Assembly: GCA_035610365.1 (NCBI GenBank)
Contig: CM069433.1
Span: 176,902,882-176,966,881, forward strand
Direction of reading: 5' to 3'
Source: Aquatica leii
Lineage: Eukaryota; Arthropoda; Insecta; Coleoptera; Lampyridae
Length of the DNA: 64,000 bases
Part shown: piece after piece, positions 1 to 12,237 of the stretch
Numbering within the stretch: position 1 is the stretch's first letter
Layout: each line of letters starts with the position of its first letter
Notes under the pieces: generated by a model
The model's database searches: none
Told to the model about the DNA's origin: nothing
Seen by the model: only the letters and a program-made list of their open reading frames with translations
Program-made: the position numbers and the translations under genes

Positions 1-1140
1 TGTTTTTTGAAGTAACCTCGTAAATCACTTTAATAAATAATGTGCTAATGTTTTTTCATGCCATTGGAAAAGGCTTGGTTGGTTTCGAAGTTTGAAATAT
101 ACTATGTCGACTTATTCTAGCCTTGCTTTATTTACATAGATCGCCAAACGAGATTGTGTAACATGCAATTGTAACAATTTGGCGGAGACACTTTTTGGAA
201 ATGAAAGATGTATTTATGGCATTTATGTATGAAAAACGACATCATAATGTTTTATGACTTTTTGATCGGATCGATGACTTGAATTTCTTGTCGAATGTTG
301 TGTTTAAGATCGTAAAGCATGAATGTGATTATGAGTTGAAAAAAGTTGCTTGGAATAAGCTTCTGGACTTCATAGACGAAACAGAACTACAGAGAAAGTA
401 AAAAATTTGAGGTGCACAAAAGGACCAAGGAGACTGCAGTGCAAAGACGGTAGACGAACCACCTCTTGAATAAAAAAAGGAATCTTGTGATTTAAATTTT
501 GGAAAATTAAGCGTTCACTGAACGTGAATTGTTTGACAGCTTGTGTGTAATGTTGGTTTATCTTGTTGAAATCAAAGGTTATTCATATCCCATTTATTCA
601 ATTTTAGACACAAATAATCAGTCAGCATACTCCGATAGCAGTCAGAAATTACAGTAAGGTGCTTTTAACGTTAGTCTGTTTCGCACAGAAAAATACACAA
701 TTTGCTCCAAACGCGATCTAGGTTGACGTGCGGCTATTTACATTTCTCCGCTGACGGATCGTCACGTTAGCAACGCGGAGTAACCATGACATGGCCAAAT
801 TCGTAAATGGAAGAGAAACTTGTCTAATATACAACCGTGTTTACAATATTTCCGGTTAGAATTAGCCATCAGCTTTTTCTAAATACTATATGTTGTTTAC
901 GAAGTTCTAATATGAATCTTTTTATATCCTCCATTTTAAAGTAATATTGTGACTGTGATGAAGTTGATTTTTACAGTATTCACTATAATTGCAGCTTGAT
1001 AATGAGAATCTATACACTGGTTCAAAATAAGGATGTCATAACTATGACTACAGAATTATTGTCATTTTATCAACGCGTACTAATTAACTATATTTTCAAC
1101 GTACTTTGTATAAAAATAATGAAAATTATTAGACAGATTT
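1..1140. other. No recognised gene; AT-rich flank
   Basis: No domain or repeat family was recognised here. One short open stretch, 258-401 on the plus strand (47 codons and a stop), reads like an exon of a helical protein, with a run of D, E, L and K residues. It has no start codon of its own and no relative that I know. The stretch 720-800 is visibly richer in G and C than its surroundings and has no coding signal. Confidence 0.4.
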
Positions 1141-1928
1141 TCAACAACTCGATCAATTGCAAATGATTGGATGAGAGGTATAGGACGCAGAATGTCAATG
1201 TCATCTGTTTATTGCCGGATAAGATCTTCTGAGTTGCGTTCATCTCGTTCATTTTTATGTCTTCCCCTTACACCACTTCGCCGTCTACGCAGGCTAGAGT
1301 GGACCAACGAAAGGATTAATTGGGCGCAAGAATGGCATCAAATTGTGTTTAGTGACGAGTCCCGATTTTGCTTGTGGGCCCACGATGGTCATGGAGGATC
1401 AGACAGATGCGTGGAGAACGTAAAAATCCAACATTTTTTGTGGAACGAACACAGCCCTCACTCAAGGAGTTATGATATAGGGTGCAGTATCGTAGCAGAT
1501 CACCCTTGGTCTTTATTGACGGCAACCTAAACGCACCAGTTGAGCTTCCATATCTTCAGGGGCTGCAAAATCCCATTTTCCAGCAGGATAATGCGCGCCC
1601 TCGTACGACAAAGGCTACAACACGGTTTTTGAAAGAAGCTAACATTGCCGTCCTCCCATGGCCTGCTCGGTCGCCTGATTTGTCGCCCGTTGAACATGTA
1701 TGGGGTATGATTAGTTGGCGACTGGGTAATTTACCACAGCTTCCAGATAACTTACACGATCTCCAGCTACGGATTCAAGAAGCTTGGGACGATATACCAC
1801 AAGCAGCTATAGATCACTTGATTGATAGCATGTCAAGACGTCTAAATGAGTGCATTACAAATCGTGGCGGAGCAACTCATTATTCAAAAAACTTTTTAAG
1901 ATTTTGTTTTTTTGTTTTTAAATTTTAA
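1123..1928 (+). pseudogene. Tc1-like (DD34E) transposase, 5'-truncated and frameshifted
   Basis: This is a relic of a Tc1/mariner-superfamily transposase, the nuclear cut-and-paste enzyme that moves elements into TA sites. The first part, read from about 1132 in the frame that contains position 1171, holds the end of the DNA-binding region and the first catalytic Asp in VFSDESRF. The frame then changes near 1400-1485. The second part (1482-1928) carries the second Asp in QQDNARP and the Glu in SPDLSPVEHVWG, with 34 residues between them, the Tc1 signature. Between FIDGNLNA and PVELPYLQGL the usual short segment before the proline is missing, so there is an internal deletion as well. The N-terminal helix-turn-helix is absent. 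A likely 3' end of the element is 1978-2010, which ends in TA; I could not find the matching 5' repeat. Certain as a Tc1 relic, inactive. Confidence 0.92.
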
Positions 1929-2010
1929 TAGAAAATAAACGTTTCCTGAAAATTTTAATAAAATCGTTCAACAACCTCTAGGTGTTGCAATTTTTTTGGA
2001 AGTCAGTATA

Positions 2011-5000
2011 TGTACTACTTGAATTAATTTTTTGGTCATCTGTCGTCTAGTTTGTCGCACACTGTGAACTAATGGTTCAGCGCTAGTTATCTCTTGTTGA
2101 TAACATTTTGTAATAAAAAGTTTTAAACACAAACGAAACCTAAATAAGTGTTTGCCAATTGCATGATGTTGTACCATTTGAAACGCACCTGTAAATCTTC
2201 CAACGTCTTTGTCAATCAAGGAAAATCATAAATAAAATTGTATTTTTATTTAGATTTGTTAGAATATTATTAACGATCTTTCCTTATCGAAAACTAACGA
2301 TAAATTGAACGTTTGTAGTTTTCTCAAGAGAATTGTATAGTCGAAAAATCCAAGATTATACATTTCCTGTTGCATTATTTTACAACTATAAATAACGTGG
2401 TTGATACATTTATGGGAAAGTGATTTGTATGCGAAGATAGGACCAAAAAGATCTTTATCATAAGTAATAGAATTTTGAACTACGTAATTTAAATCGATTC
2501 CTTACATAACCAACAATGTACTACATTTTGATTTATCGTTTCGCCAAATATCTCATTTAGAGATTACTATCTCTTCATTTAATTTTCGAACTGTATTCTT
2601 TGGTACAAAGAAGCCACTTTACTCTACTTTATGTGGGTACAGTAGTTAGTGACTCATTCTAAATTAGGACGCATTAAAAACAAGACAGGTGCAATAAGTC
2701 ATCCAAATAATGATTTAAACTGTGACTTAGAAAGCATTTAAAATTAATAGTTTTTGCTCAATCATGTGTACGCGTTATATCAAGAAATTATTAACCACAA
2801 ACACTTTAAGCCGCAGAAAAAGGTATACTAATTTATATTGTAATTTATCAAGAAGTGAGTATTAAGTAGCATTGTTTTATCGTTATTTCAATAATCATGC
2901 AAGGGAAGTTCCCAGAGGCGCTAGTTCACATGAGCAAACAGATACGCTTTGACGCACATTCCCACAGCGTCTAGTCTTATTCTTTTTCCCCTTGTTTACA
3001 ATTAATTTATATTAATTATATTTAAATCTCACAAACCCACTTTGACTTTGATGCTTTTACTATTTTCTGTACACACGCGGTTTTTAAACTCTGTGTTGAA
3101 TGAATTACCTTTTAGTAATCGTACCTAATCAGCAACAGTATATCATGGTTTGGATTAACTATTCACGGATTGATTTATATACGCTAGTAGTGGCCAACAC
3201 TTATTATTGCGATTGTTTTTTTATAGTTTACGACAAAGTTTGACAAAAGTTTAAGTTGAAAGCTTTAGTGCGTCAGTTCCTGTCTGGCTCATTATTTCTT
3301 CCTCTGACCCGTAAATGTACCTGTTGTTTGCTTGAGTGAACCCAACCAACCTTATTACAATGCTTAATAGTTGACATGAATAGTATAATTGTATAACATT
3401 TAATTGAAAAGTAGGACTAATAAAATTATACAATTTTGCTGAAAATATTTTTACGATAACATTCTAATTAAAATTTGTATTTGCGATAATTTTCTAGGTC
3501 ATAAGTTGGGTTTATTGACTTCAACGCGAAAACTATGAAAAATGATATACTAACTAAACTTTATGTTGGGATATTCATTCAGGTTTAAGTTTTTTTCCGT
3601 GTATTTTTAATTTCTTTTCATGTAATCATTTACTACATATGTGATGATTTAATAAACTGATTCACATTTTTTATTTTAACAATTTGAATAATTTAAATTT
3701 TAAACACGTTTTTTTTTCAAATAAAATTCTACTACCGCGTAGTACAAACGTAAGCGTATATATCAAATTAAAATGTCTTAGTATATACTATATATACCGT
3801 TATTTCACTTTTCTGGTCTTTGTTAAATTGCTAATTTTTGAATATTGTTCTAAAATTTGTAAGTCAATAAATTTTGCGGACTTTCGTTGGTAGTAATTAA
3901 TTTTAATCCGTCGTACGGTTGACCCATGACTTCTCTATTTTTTCTAATTTTATTTAAACGTTATCATTAGATTTTAAATTAGCAATACGCGCCTTTGCAA
4001 AATAGAAAATGTATAATAAATTTGCCAGATCCCAAAAAAGGAAGACGCAGTTAGTTAAGTTAAATAAATTTGTTTTTAAACTTTGAACTTGGATTATTTA
4101 GTTTCAGATGAGTTATAAGTTTTTACATTATTACATTGCCCGGCTTTAATTTACACAATAAAATTGCTTTATATACGAAATGTAAATTTAATTACAAGTT
4201 TACAATCAAAATTATATGAACAAGCTTGTAAAAGTAAATGTTCGTTTCCTGAATCGGTAAACCAAACAATGACTATGTGTATTTAAAACACTTAATAATT
4301 GTCAAATTGAACAGCGTTCACGTGGAAAATTTTGTAAAAAACATTAAATTTTTATTACCTTTTTATAGTAGGGAATAGGATATATGGCGATAATAAAAAA
4401 AGTGACACGTTAATTAACTGCAAGTTATTGTTGCCTAATCGAGAAACGAACAGGTGTATGATGTGATGCCTATAAGAACAGGTTTGTAAACAGACTTTAA
4501 ATGCCGTCAAATCATGCGTAGTTCTATCAATCTAATTACAATTAAATTCGAAATATGGTGTAAAATATAGACATAGATACCGTGGACTACAAGAATTTTC
4601 TTGACAGATCCTAATAATTTATCCAAGAAAATAACTATTAAGAAACTTGATCTTTGACACCGCGAAAATGTTAACTCAACGTGACCTTTGATCAGAGGAC
4701 AACGACGCACGATCCTGTTAGATCCTATGCGTATGATAAACGATGTTTACCTCATGTACGGTAGTAAAAAGTAAATAAACATAGTAACTCGGACTACTTA
4801 TTAGTAATATTTAAACAATACGTTTGTTAGTATAGAATGAGTAACAATAAGTATACAATCTCAAGTGAATACAAAACCAAATTTAAAAAAGTTGTAAGCA
4901 AAGCAGTAAATAAAAAAACAAGGTGAATTTAAATCGTCTTTTTTCATCTAATGGTTGTAAGTTTACCTAGTAAGGTAGATGCTGTGGGCATTATTTATAT

Positions 5001-5700
5001 AAGAGAACGCCTTTTACCAATAAAGTGCATAGCTTTTATGTAAAGTTTACGATCTCAATTTTAGTATTTATCTTTACTTTTATTATATGAGAACGTAATA
5101 ACTGTCTTTTGACCGAATCCTCATTACAAGAATTCAATTTTAAATTTATTTACATAATTGATTCAAATCATTTTTCTTATGTTGTATGTATTTCAAATGT
5201 TTTTAAGTTTTTTTAATATAAATTATACTTCACTCGGAATACAATACTTGGCTTCTTATGCGATTTGTTTATATCTACGACTTATTATATCTCTCACGGT
5301 GTCAAAATTGTTATTATTATGTTAGTACAATAACGTGGTGTATATTTCAAAACATACGAATTTTGTTGCTTACTATAATAGTATTTACTACCCAGCTATT
5401 GTAACATCGTTGTGATGCAAGCTTTTAAATTAGACTCATAATGTAAAAGATTTGTAATCAATGTTTTTTCATCATGTTCCGTATATATAGTCAAGGCCAA
5501 GTACTGATCACCGTTTTTCACGCTCAAATCAATCAGAAATAAATAAAAGCTTAAGTACAGCAAAAAATGTAGAATACTGTTAGTAGTTTTTTTCACGACA
5601 AGAAATTATTTTTGAAGTTTCAATGAAATAATTTTTTAAAATTTTAACAAGAAGATGTTTGATAACAAAATGTTGTTTCATGTACAGCCATAGTCATTGG
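2011..5700. other. No recognised gene; AT-rich DNA
   Basis: This is long AT-rich sequence with short open frames only, none resembling a known protein. A slightly GC-richer patch at 2900-2990 has no coding signal. No tRNA or structured RNA was recognised. Confidence 0.4.
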
Positions 5701-5913
5701 AAATGTCCCTAAAATGAACATTACTGCATTTTCAGTCACATTCTAATAGTATTAGCAGTATTTATACTTGTAAATATACCTTGAGGTTATAACCTTTGGT
5801 CTTGTAAATAAAAAATGGATTACTATTACTAAATTTTACATGTATTTCTCAAACCATAATAAAATAATATTACTTTTATGACCGTATTTATATTTTTATG
5901 CGAATAAAAAAAC
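5701..5913 (+). repeat. Left terminal inverted repeat of the Tc1-type element
   Basis: It matches the reverse complement of 8629-8876 with scattered substitutions and small gaps. Agreement is best over the outer 100 bases and again near GCGAATAAAAAAAC at 5900-5913. Confidence 0.8.
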
Positions 5914-6463
5914 ACACATTTCTTTTTATAATTTTAGATACATACTTATTGATAGTAAAATTTTGAACGTATAAAATTAAGGTAAATTGTAAATAATAAC
6001 CTAATTACTGATTTTATGAAAACAATTTTACATAGGTATTATTAATATTTCGCTGTATGTTCAAAATTATTTATAAATAAAGTGAAACTTTTATACTTTA
6101 ATTTCGTTTAAATATAAATGATACTATCAAACAGAATTTTCCAGTGTAAGATTAAATATTTGTGCCAATATAATGTAATTTATTTAATTTTTTTTCACAT
6201 AGTCACATTCTTTTTTTTTGTTTAAGCGGTTAAATACTTCACTTATTAATTAGTATCATAATTACATTTTCGTGTTCATTAATATTATTTTTATTTTAAT
6301 AATAATTATTTAGGTATTACTCACTTTTGCGTTAATAAAATGTTAATAAATAAGCATACGTTTATAATTACAGTTCATGCTGTAGTTTATTTTAATTATA
6401 TAATTAAATAAAAAAACATATCATATAAAAAACAATAACAATACAAAAGTTGTATAGAAATAA

Positions 6464-7703
6464 TTAATACTTTGTGTAATAACCATTATTTTGTATGCAT
6501 GCTTCTAATCTAGACTGCATAGAGTTTACTAAATTTTCACACAACTGTGATCCCCGAAAACGTTCCCAAACTAATTGTGAATGTTGGATAATATTTTCAA
6601 GTGTTCTAAATTGAGTATCACTATCCCAGTTTCTGATCATTGCACCCCACATATTTTCAAATGGGTTCAAATCTGGTGATCTCGCCGGCCATTCAATTAT
6701 TTCAGCTTCGTTTTGATCTTCAATCCAGTCCATAACAATTCGTGTTGTATGAATAGGAAAATTATCCTGGACTACTTGAATAATTTCCAGCTCAACTTGT
6801 GGAAATATTCTTCTCACAGAAGGTACCAAGATATCTAAAATATTCAGGTATTGGTCTGAAGTAAGTCGAGGTGGTGTCACTTGCACAACCTCTTCTGGGC
6901 CCGCTTGAGATATCCATCCCCACACTCCACCTGTCACTCTACCACTTTGCCTATTGGGGAAAATATGTTCTATATTGTAACGAGTGTTTTGTGGTCTCCA
7001 CACTGTAGTTGGACATTGATCAGTGCTAGAAAATACTTTTTCATCTGTAAAGATAACAGTACTCCAACCCAAATTTAAATATTGGCGACAAAAGCGCAAC
7101 CGAGCTGCAGCATGACGCTCTGTAATGTTAGGTTTACTTGCCGGTTTTCGACAATGTAAATTTGATTCGTGTAAACGTCTCTGAATGGTGGAAACAAAGC
7201 AAGTAATATTCAGCGTTTCCTTTATTTTTTGGCAAGTTGTAAAAGGATTTTGTAATGTATAGGCGAGTATGTCCGCATCTTCTTGCCGAGAAGTAATTCT
7301 AGGCTTAGGTGGTCTGTTGCTTACAAGTGGCCTATTACCAACTTCCTGACCTTCCGTAATCCATCGCCGGATTTGTTTAATCTACAAAGTGTTAAGTTTT
7401 TAGTATTAGATTACATTTATCATTAGTACTATATTAAAAGCCATTATACATTATATATGTATTTAAGAATTTGACGTCAATTTAATAGATTCCAATATCT
7501 TATAAAATAGTATTGTTAGTGATCATATTTAATACATGCTGACTGTGTTGCAATGCAATGTAAAAAATATACTTTAGAAAAATGCTTACCGATAAGTCAA
7601 CATGTTGTGATATTGTTCGAGGTGACATTCCTGCTTGTGCCATCCCAACAATACTTCCTCTTAATTCTAAAGTAGAATCTATTTGTCCTAATCTTCGAGG
7701 CAT
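6464..7703 (-). CDS. Tc1/mariner-type transposase, two exons, apparently intact
   Basis: Predicted DDE transposase of 343 residues, acting in the nucleus on the element's inverted repeats and on TA targets. Exon 1 is 7590-7703 (38 codons, starting ATG at 7703) and exon 2 is 6464-7381 (305 codons and stop). The intron 7382-7589 (208 bases) begins GTAAGC and ends TTTGTAG, and splicing keeps the frame. It falls inside the N-terminal helix-turn-helix: exon 1 ends SQHVDLS and exon 2 resumes IKQIRRW, as expected for the recognition helix. A second DNA-binding segment lies at about residues 60-130. The catalytic residues are D151 (IFTDEKVF), D244 (VQDNFPIHT) and E280 (SPDLNPFENMWG). The last two are separated by 35 residues, one more than in classical Tc1. 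The length is normal for Tc1 transposases (about 340). An upstream in-frame GTG exists, but the ATG at 7703 fits the family. No stop or frameshift was seen. Confidence 0.88.
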
Positions 7704-7749
7704 ATTCACAAAATATTATAATTACATAAATAATGATGTTACCACTAGG

Positions 7750-8210
7750 AACTCCAAATTTATATTACAATTTTGTAAAAGAAAAATTTATATTTATACG
7801 ACAAAAGGCCATAACCTGCTGATATATTTACAAAAGGTAATTATGAAACTCATTAATAAGTGAGGTATTTATTAATCCGCTTAATCCTAAGATGTATATC
7901 CAGTAGAATTGTTTATTAATTTGCACAAAAACATGAAAACAGTTGTGGTTTCATAAAACACTTGTTTCAGAGTAATATTTAAGTCTCCTCGTATGATTTT
8001 AAGAAACACATATACAATTTAATAGTGGTAATCACCTTTTTGTATTTATACAACAAACAAAAAGCCATAACTTCAAGGTATATTTATAATTGTCAATACT
8101 ATCAAATGCCTTTAAAATGAGCATTACCGCACTTTCATTTACAACACATCATTAATAAGTGAGATATTTGTTAATCCGCTTAACTCTATGATGCATATCC
8201 GGTACAATAC
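7750..8210. repeat. Internal direct copies of the element's arm sequence
   Basis: The pieces 7755-7880 and 8037-8207 share blocks such as ATTAATAAGTGAG and TTAATCCGCTTAA. The stretch 7915-8045 resembles 8632-8770, sharing GTATGATTT and GGTAATCACCTTTTTGTATT. Part of 8037-8150 also follows the right arm as far as ATGAGCATTACCGCAC. This looks like duplicated or nested terminal sequence and not a gene. Confidence 0.6.
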
Positions 8211-8628
8211 CTACTTTTACATAAACCGGAGCAACATTCAAATTAAGAAATTTAAAAAATAAACAGTTATTATATAACAAAAAACAAGTATCGTTGTCAC
8301 TTATTAATTATTATATAAGAAAAATTGTTTATAAATTATAGTAACAAACGCTGCATATTCTTATAACCAAACATTACTCCGGGTCTGATAAGCCAGGTTT
8401 ATACATCCTACATACAAAAATAATGTGACTATCAGAACACACATTTCAATAAATTACATTAATAGTTAAAATTTAGACGTAACAAATACTTTTTAAATAA
8501 TTTTGCAAATACAATTTCGGCATTTTTATTCAAAACATTTATTACCTAAAAATTTGACGATATAGTATGTCCTATGTTTATTAAAAATATGTTAATAAAT
8601 TGTTATTCAAAATTAGAAAAAAGTGTTT

Positions 8629-8876
8629 GTTTTTTAATTCGCACAAAAAATATAAAGAAAATTTTGGTTTTATAAAACGATTATTTGAGAGTAATATTTA
8701 AAAGCCTTTTCGTATGATTTGAGAAATATATACAAAATTAAGCAATGGTAATCACCTTTTTGTATTTATACGACAAAGGAAAAACCATAACCTTAGGATA
8801 TATTTACAGGTATAAATACGATGAATACTATTAGAATGTGACTGAACGTGCGGTATTGCTCATTTTAGGGACATTT
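8629..8876 (-). repeat. Right terminal inverted repeat of the Tc1-type element
   Basis: This is the inverted partner of 5701-5913. The outer 17 bases read TCATTTTAGGGACATTT on the plus strand. Confidence 0.8.
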
Positions 8877-10943
8877 GTACCTGGGACGTAGCTACCATGG
8901 AGCAGTTGGAGCAAACTGCTCCGAGCGCTCGAAGTTTAAGGGCGCGCGACTTAGGGAGACGAAAATTTTAAAATAAGCTTGTTATAATGCGACTAAACAG
9001 TTTGATCAAATAATAAAAAATGTTTAATAAATTCTAGAGTGGAAATGCAAAACCGTTCAAGTGCCAAAAAGTAAGTTCTGAGAAAATTAACAAAACCTTT
9101 ATTTATGAACTGAAGTACTATATAATGGACATGTTTAACATTTAATATTTGTAACTTTGACACATAAAAAAATATGATATTGAAAAATCTTTTTTCTTCG
9201 ACTAACAGATAATACGATACATTGTATGTTTAATTGCGATTAGGCAACGTTGTGCATTGTGATTGTCTAATTCCATTTCCGTACAGGTCAAAGCCATTTC
9301 CGTACAGGTCAAACCTATTAACGTACAGGATAGTGAATTATGAAAACATAATTTAGAAGACTTTTACAAATATTCTCTGCATCACAAATTATGAAATTTG
9401 AAAACGAAATCATTGAGTGTCATGTAAAAGGTATTGCATTAGTTTATAGCGTAAAATAAGTGTTTTATAAATTACATATTTTAGGTTATATGTAAACGTT
9501 GACGTTTAGTGGTGACTTTCTTGTAATGAAATATAAATATATTTTAGAAGTTCAAGGTAATTAGAACAAATAAAGACTTCTAATTTGCAACCAAACTACT
9601 TATTTTCTTGCAGGGTTTTCTTTTGATGGGAAGGAAATGTTAACGGTATTTTACCAGATTTTTGCAGTGTTATAAACAGATTAAGTAATTTAATCCTTAA
9701 AATAAAATTACTCATTTTATGGTAACATGCTCAAATTAAGTTAAAGAAGTTAGTATTTATTAGAACATTTATCAGTTTTTTAAACTGCATGACAATTCAG
9801 AAGTATCCAATTATCTTTTGGTGTTCATCGATAGTTGCAAGATATCAAAATGTTTGTTCCGCAAATGCCTGATATCTGTTTGTTATTATTTATCCTTATG
9901 TTAATGCAGTTTTCATAAGTATTTATGTATACTTTTACTACATATTATATTATAATCTTGTAAAAATAATGTATTCGCACATTGTCGCTACCTTCTTAAT
10001 GTAATCACAAACACTTTGGACTTACGTTTTAATAAATAACACAAGATAAACATAAATACAATCAATTGTTACAAGACTAATGCAAACCACTGGATTATAC
10101 ATTGAAAAAATATATATTTAGATGCAATTATAAGCAAAAGCACTGAATCGCTTGTTTCTTTTACCTACAATGTGTTTTATTAACAATTAATTTCTCATAT
10201 TTAAACTAACTTTGCAGTAAAAATTATTACAGCATATTTGATCCATTAGAATAATTAACTATTTTGCATTTTCTAAAAGGTATTTTTTTCAATTCTTTAA
10301 CTACGATGTTCTTATTACCTTATTAGTTCGGAAAGCTTGATTCTTAAAAATAACACCTATTAATTACAAATTATCTTTAAACATTTACAAATTTACCTTA
10401 TTTGCTTTGTAAGTCACATTCACATGTTATTTGGTTGAAGCTTCTAGGAAAAACTATCACATATCAACATTTGTCAGAACTTGACGACATTGTTAACGAT
10501 TCAGGCTTCGCATGAATAGATTTCTTTTACTTACTGGCTGCAAAAGCAACATCTTGTCATTGAATCATTAGTACTTTTCAAACTATCCTAGCTCATTCAT
10601 ATTAGGTTATGCTTGAAATTAATGTATTAAAAAAAATTCAAATACTAAATGATTTGAAGTTAACTAAAATTGCATGCCTTTAAAGCAAGTAAATTATACT
10701 CACCATTTCTTTAACTAGAGATGAGTAAAAAAACAAGAATAAAATAAAAGTAACAGATAACTAATAGTATAAACGCTGTCAAGTTGACATAAAATAAATA
10801 CAAGTTTTGACATAATTTTTTTATTGTCATTTTTGGTATTACCAATACAAATTTTTAAATTAGTTTATTTATTTTCTGCGTTATTTTTTTCGTAAAATTC
10901 TGTATAACTTTGATTACTAATTAAATATAGAGTCGTAGAAAAA
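8877..10943. other. No gene; possible hAT-like terminus at its left edge
   Basis: Positions 8884-8970 are GC-rich and include a 9-base hairpin (GGAGCAGTT, then AACTGCTCC) followed by GGGCGCGCGACTTAGGG. This resembles termini of hAT elements in insects, but no transposase follows. The rest is AT-rich with a short tandem repeat at 9273 and no recognised coding sequence. Confidence 0.35.
9273..9329. repeat. Short tandem repeat, period 21
   Basis: Two nearly identical units, 9273-9293 and 9294-9314 (CCATTTCCGTACAGGTCAAA plus one base), are followed by a diverged partial third unit that keeps CGTACAGG. Confidence 0.85.
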
Positions 10944-11073
10944 GTATAGTGTATAATTTGTAAGGAATGTGTATTGCCAACTCGTACGAATTGCCAACCT
11001 CGCCTTCGGCTCGGTTGCAAATTTTCATACTTGTTGGCAATGACAACCATTCCTTATTCATTATACAATATAC
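10944..11073. repeat. Fold-back (MITE-like) element
   Basis: The left arm starts GTATAGTGTATAATTTGTAA at 10944. The reverse complement of the right arm starts GTATATTGTATAATGAATAA and ends at 11073. The arms continue through AAGGAATG and ATTGCCAAC. The centre contains GCCAACCTCGCC, TTCG, then GCTCGGTTGC, so nearly the whole 130 bases can fold into one hairpin. No target duplication could be fixed and no ORF is real here. Confidence 0.8.
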
Positions 11074-11340
11074 TATTAAACGTTCTAAGTGTACTCACAA
11101 ATGGTGCACTCAAATATTCAAATACTATGTCCGGTGTGAATTAAGCTCTTTGGTCGTAGCAATAAGCTCCTCATAGTAGTAGTAATGTTTTAAAATGATG
11201 CAATTAAGCATACTTTCAATAATTTTTTGGCAGTTGTTCTGTTGTTTTGACATTATAGTGCAGGCGGAACGATGTCAGATCATTCGACTTCTTTCCTCTT
11301 TTAAGAATGTTCGCACATTCTATGATTTGAATTCATTGAA

Positions 11341-12237
11341 TTATTTTTTTGTTCTAATAATTAAAATAGAACTTACCAAGAACTTTTGTTGTATTTGTTC
11401 GAAAACACTCAAAGCTACCAGATATATCAGTAGCATAAGAAGAATTCTACTTTTATATAGTCCTATGCAGCTGTCGCACCGAATAGTAAGCTTCCGTTTT
11501 TTACCGAATATTACTGGATTCCCTGCGAAAACCTTCCACAAAGCAGAAGTAATTTTAGTACCTCCTCTACCTGTTATTGACTCGTCCCATAAACGTATAA
11601 TGCCGGTTTCTGTATTAGATATTTGTACGCCAAAGTTGTAGCACAATATTTAGCGATTGTAAAATATGTCGAAATGAATGAAACTTGCTCTAAATAGATG
11701 TTGATGTCGCTGTCAGTACTTCGAGAGACTGCAGCATCTTTTTTCATGGTTGCTCTAACTGATTAGATAGTGTGTGCTCTTCTGGACAGTTAGATGGCGT
11801 AGCTTTGATCTTATTATTCAGCTTGTCACAAGATGAACATGTATGTAATTCAAGACGTCTAAACCGCAGCATTGGGTAATCTTTGTGAAAACCAGTAGAT
11901 TAAAACTTTTAAGTACTTTGGAAATTTCTTTTTAAAGGCGAGAAACATTCGATATACGTATATTAAATGCTTGACTCACAAATTCCCTGCTCGACTTGTT
12001 TCGACTCTAGTGATTCTCTTTCTTAGGAAATCTATTTAAGTGAACTTTGATTTGCTGCCTTATATCCTCGGAGACTTTTACACGTTTGTTGTTTTTTCCG
12101 CGTTGATCGAAGAATTTCCCGTGACGTCTTCTATTAACTTTTCCTACCTGGATAAAGGCGAGAAAGAAAGTACTTTGTTTTTCATAGTTGGAAGTTGCAT
12201 ACAAGTAGTTAAAAAGCCTTAGTATTTTACCAAACAA
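11341..12237 (-). pseudogene. Degraded DUF7869-like multi-domain protein relic
   Basis: Read on the minus strand, 12237-12007 gives a segment with RRRHGKFFDQRGKNNKR and then VHLNRFPKKENH. This resembles the conserved HI-x-SFP-x-ESHY block found upstream of the DUF7869 domain in a protein family repeated many times in insect genomes. A middle part (about 11720-11850) keeps a CxxCDKLNxKI-like stretch but has stops. The segment 11646-11341 keeps RLWDESITGRGGTKITSAL and a degraded CDSC motif, where family members usually have SDxCxGQNKN. Several stops and frame changes make it non-functional. The family's role is unknown to me; its copy number suggests spread by mobile elements. Identification rests on remembered motifs. 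Confidence 0.6.

Larger units (their letters stand above)
5701..8876 (-). mobile_element. Tc1/mariner-type element with long terminal inverted repeats
   Basis: The 3.2-kb unit is bounded by imperfect inverted repeats. The left arm starts AAATGTCCCTAAAATGA at 5701 and runs to about 5913. The right arm, 8629-8876, reads the same on the minus strand. Matching stretches include the first 17 bases, TCAGTCACATTCTAATAGTA, and TTTCTCAAA further in. Such long arms are known in some Tc1-group transposons. A TA lies one base outside the right end (8878-8879), but the left flank has no clean TA, so the target duplication is not proved. One transposase gene lies inside on the minus strand (6464-7703). Further partial copies of arm-like sequence sit in direct orientation at 7750-8210, between the gene promoter side and the right arm, which points to a rearranged or nested terminus. 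The spliced reading frame is unbroken, so this may be a recently active or active copy. Confidence 0.85.

Noticed and set aside
6881-7078. Plus-strand frame inside the Tc1-type gene
   Set aside because: Antisense shadow of the transposase.
8884-8970. CpG island or gene start
   Set aside because: The block matches the style of hAT termini and has no frame or splice site after it.
11195-11641. Plus-strand frame of 148 codons
   Set aside because: The minus strand of the same region carries the DUF7869-like relic; the plus frame has no motif.
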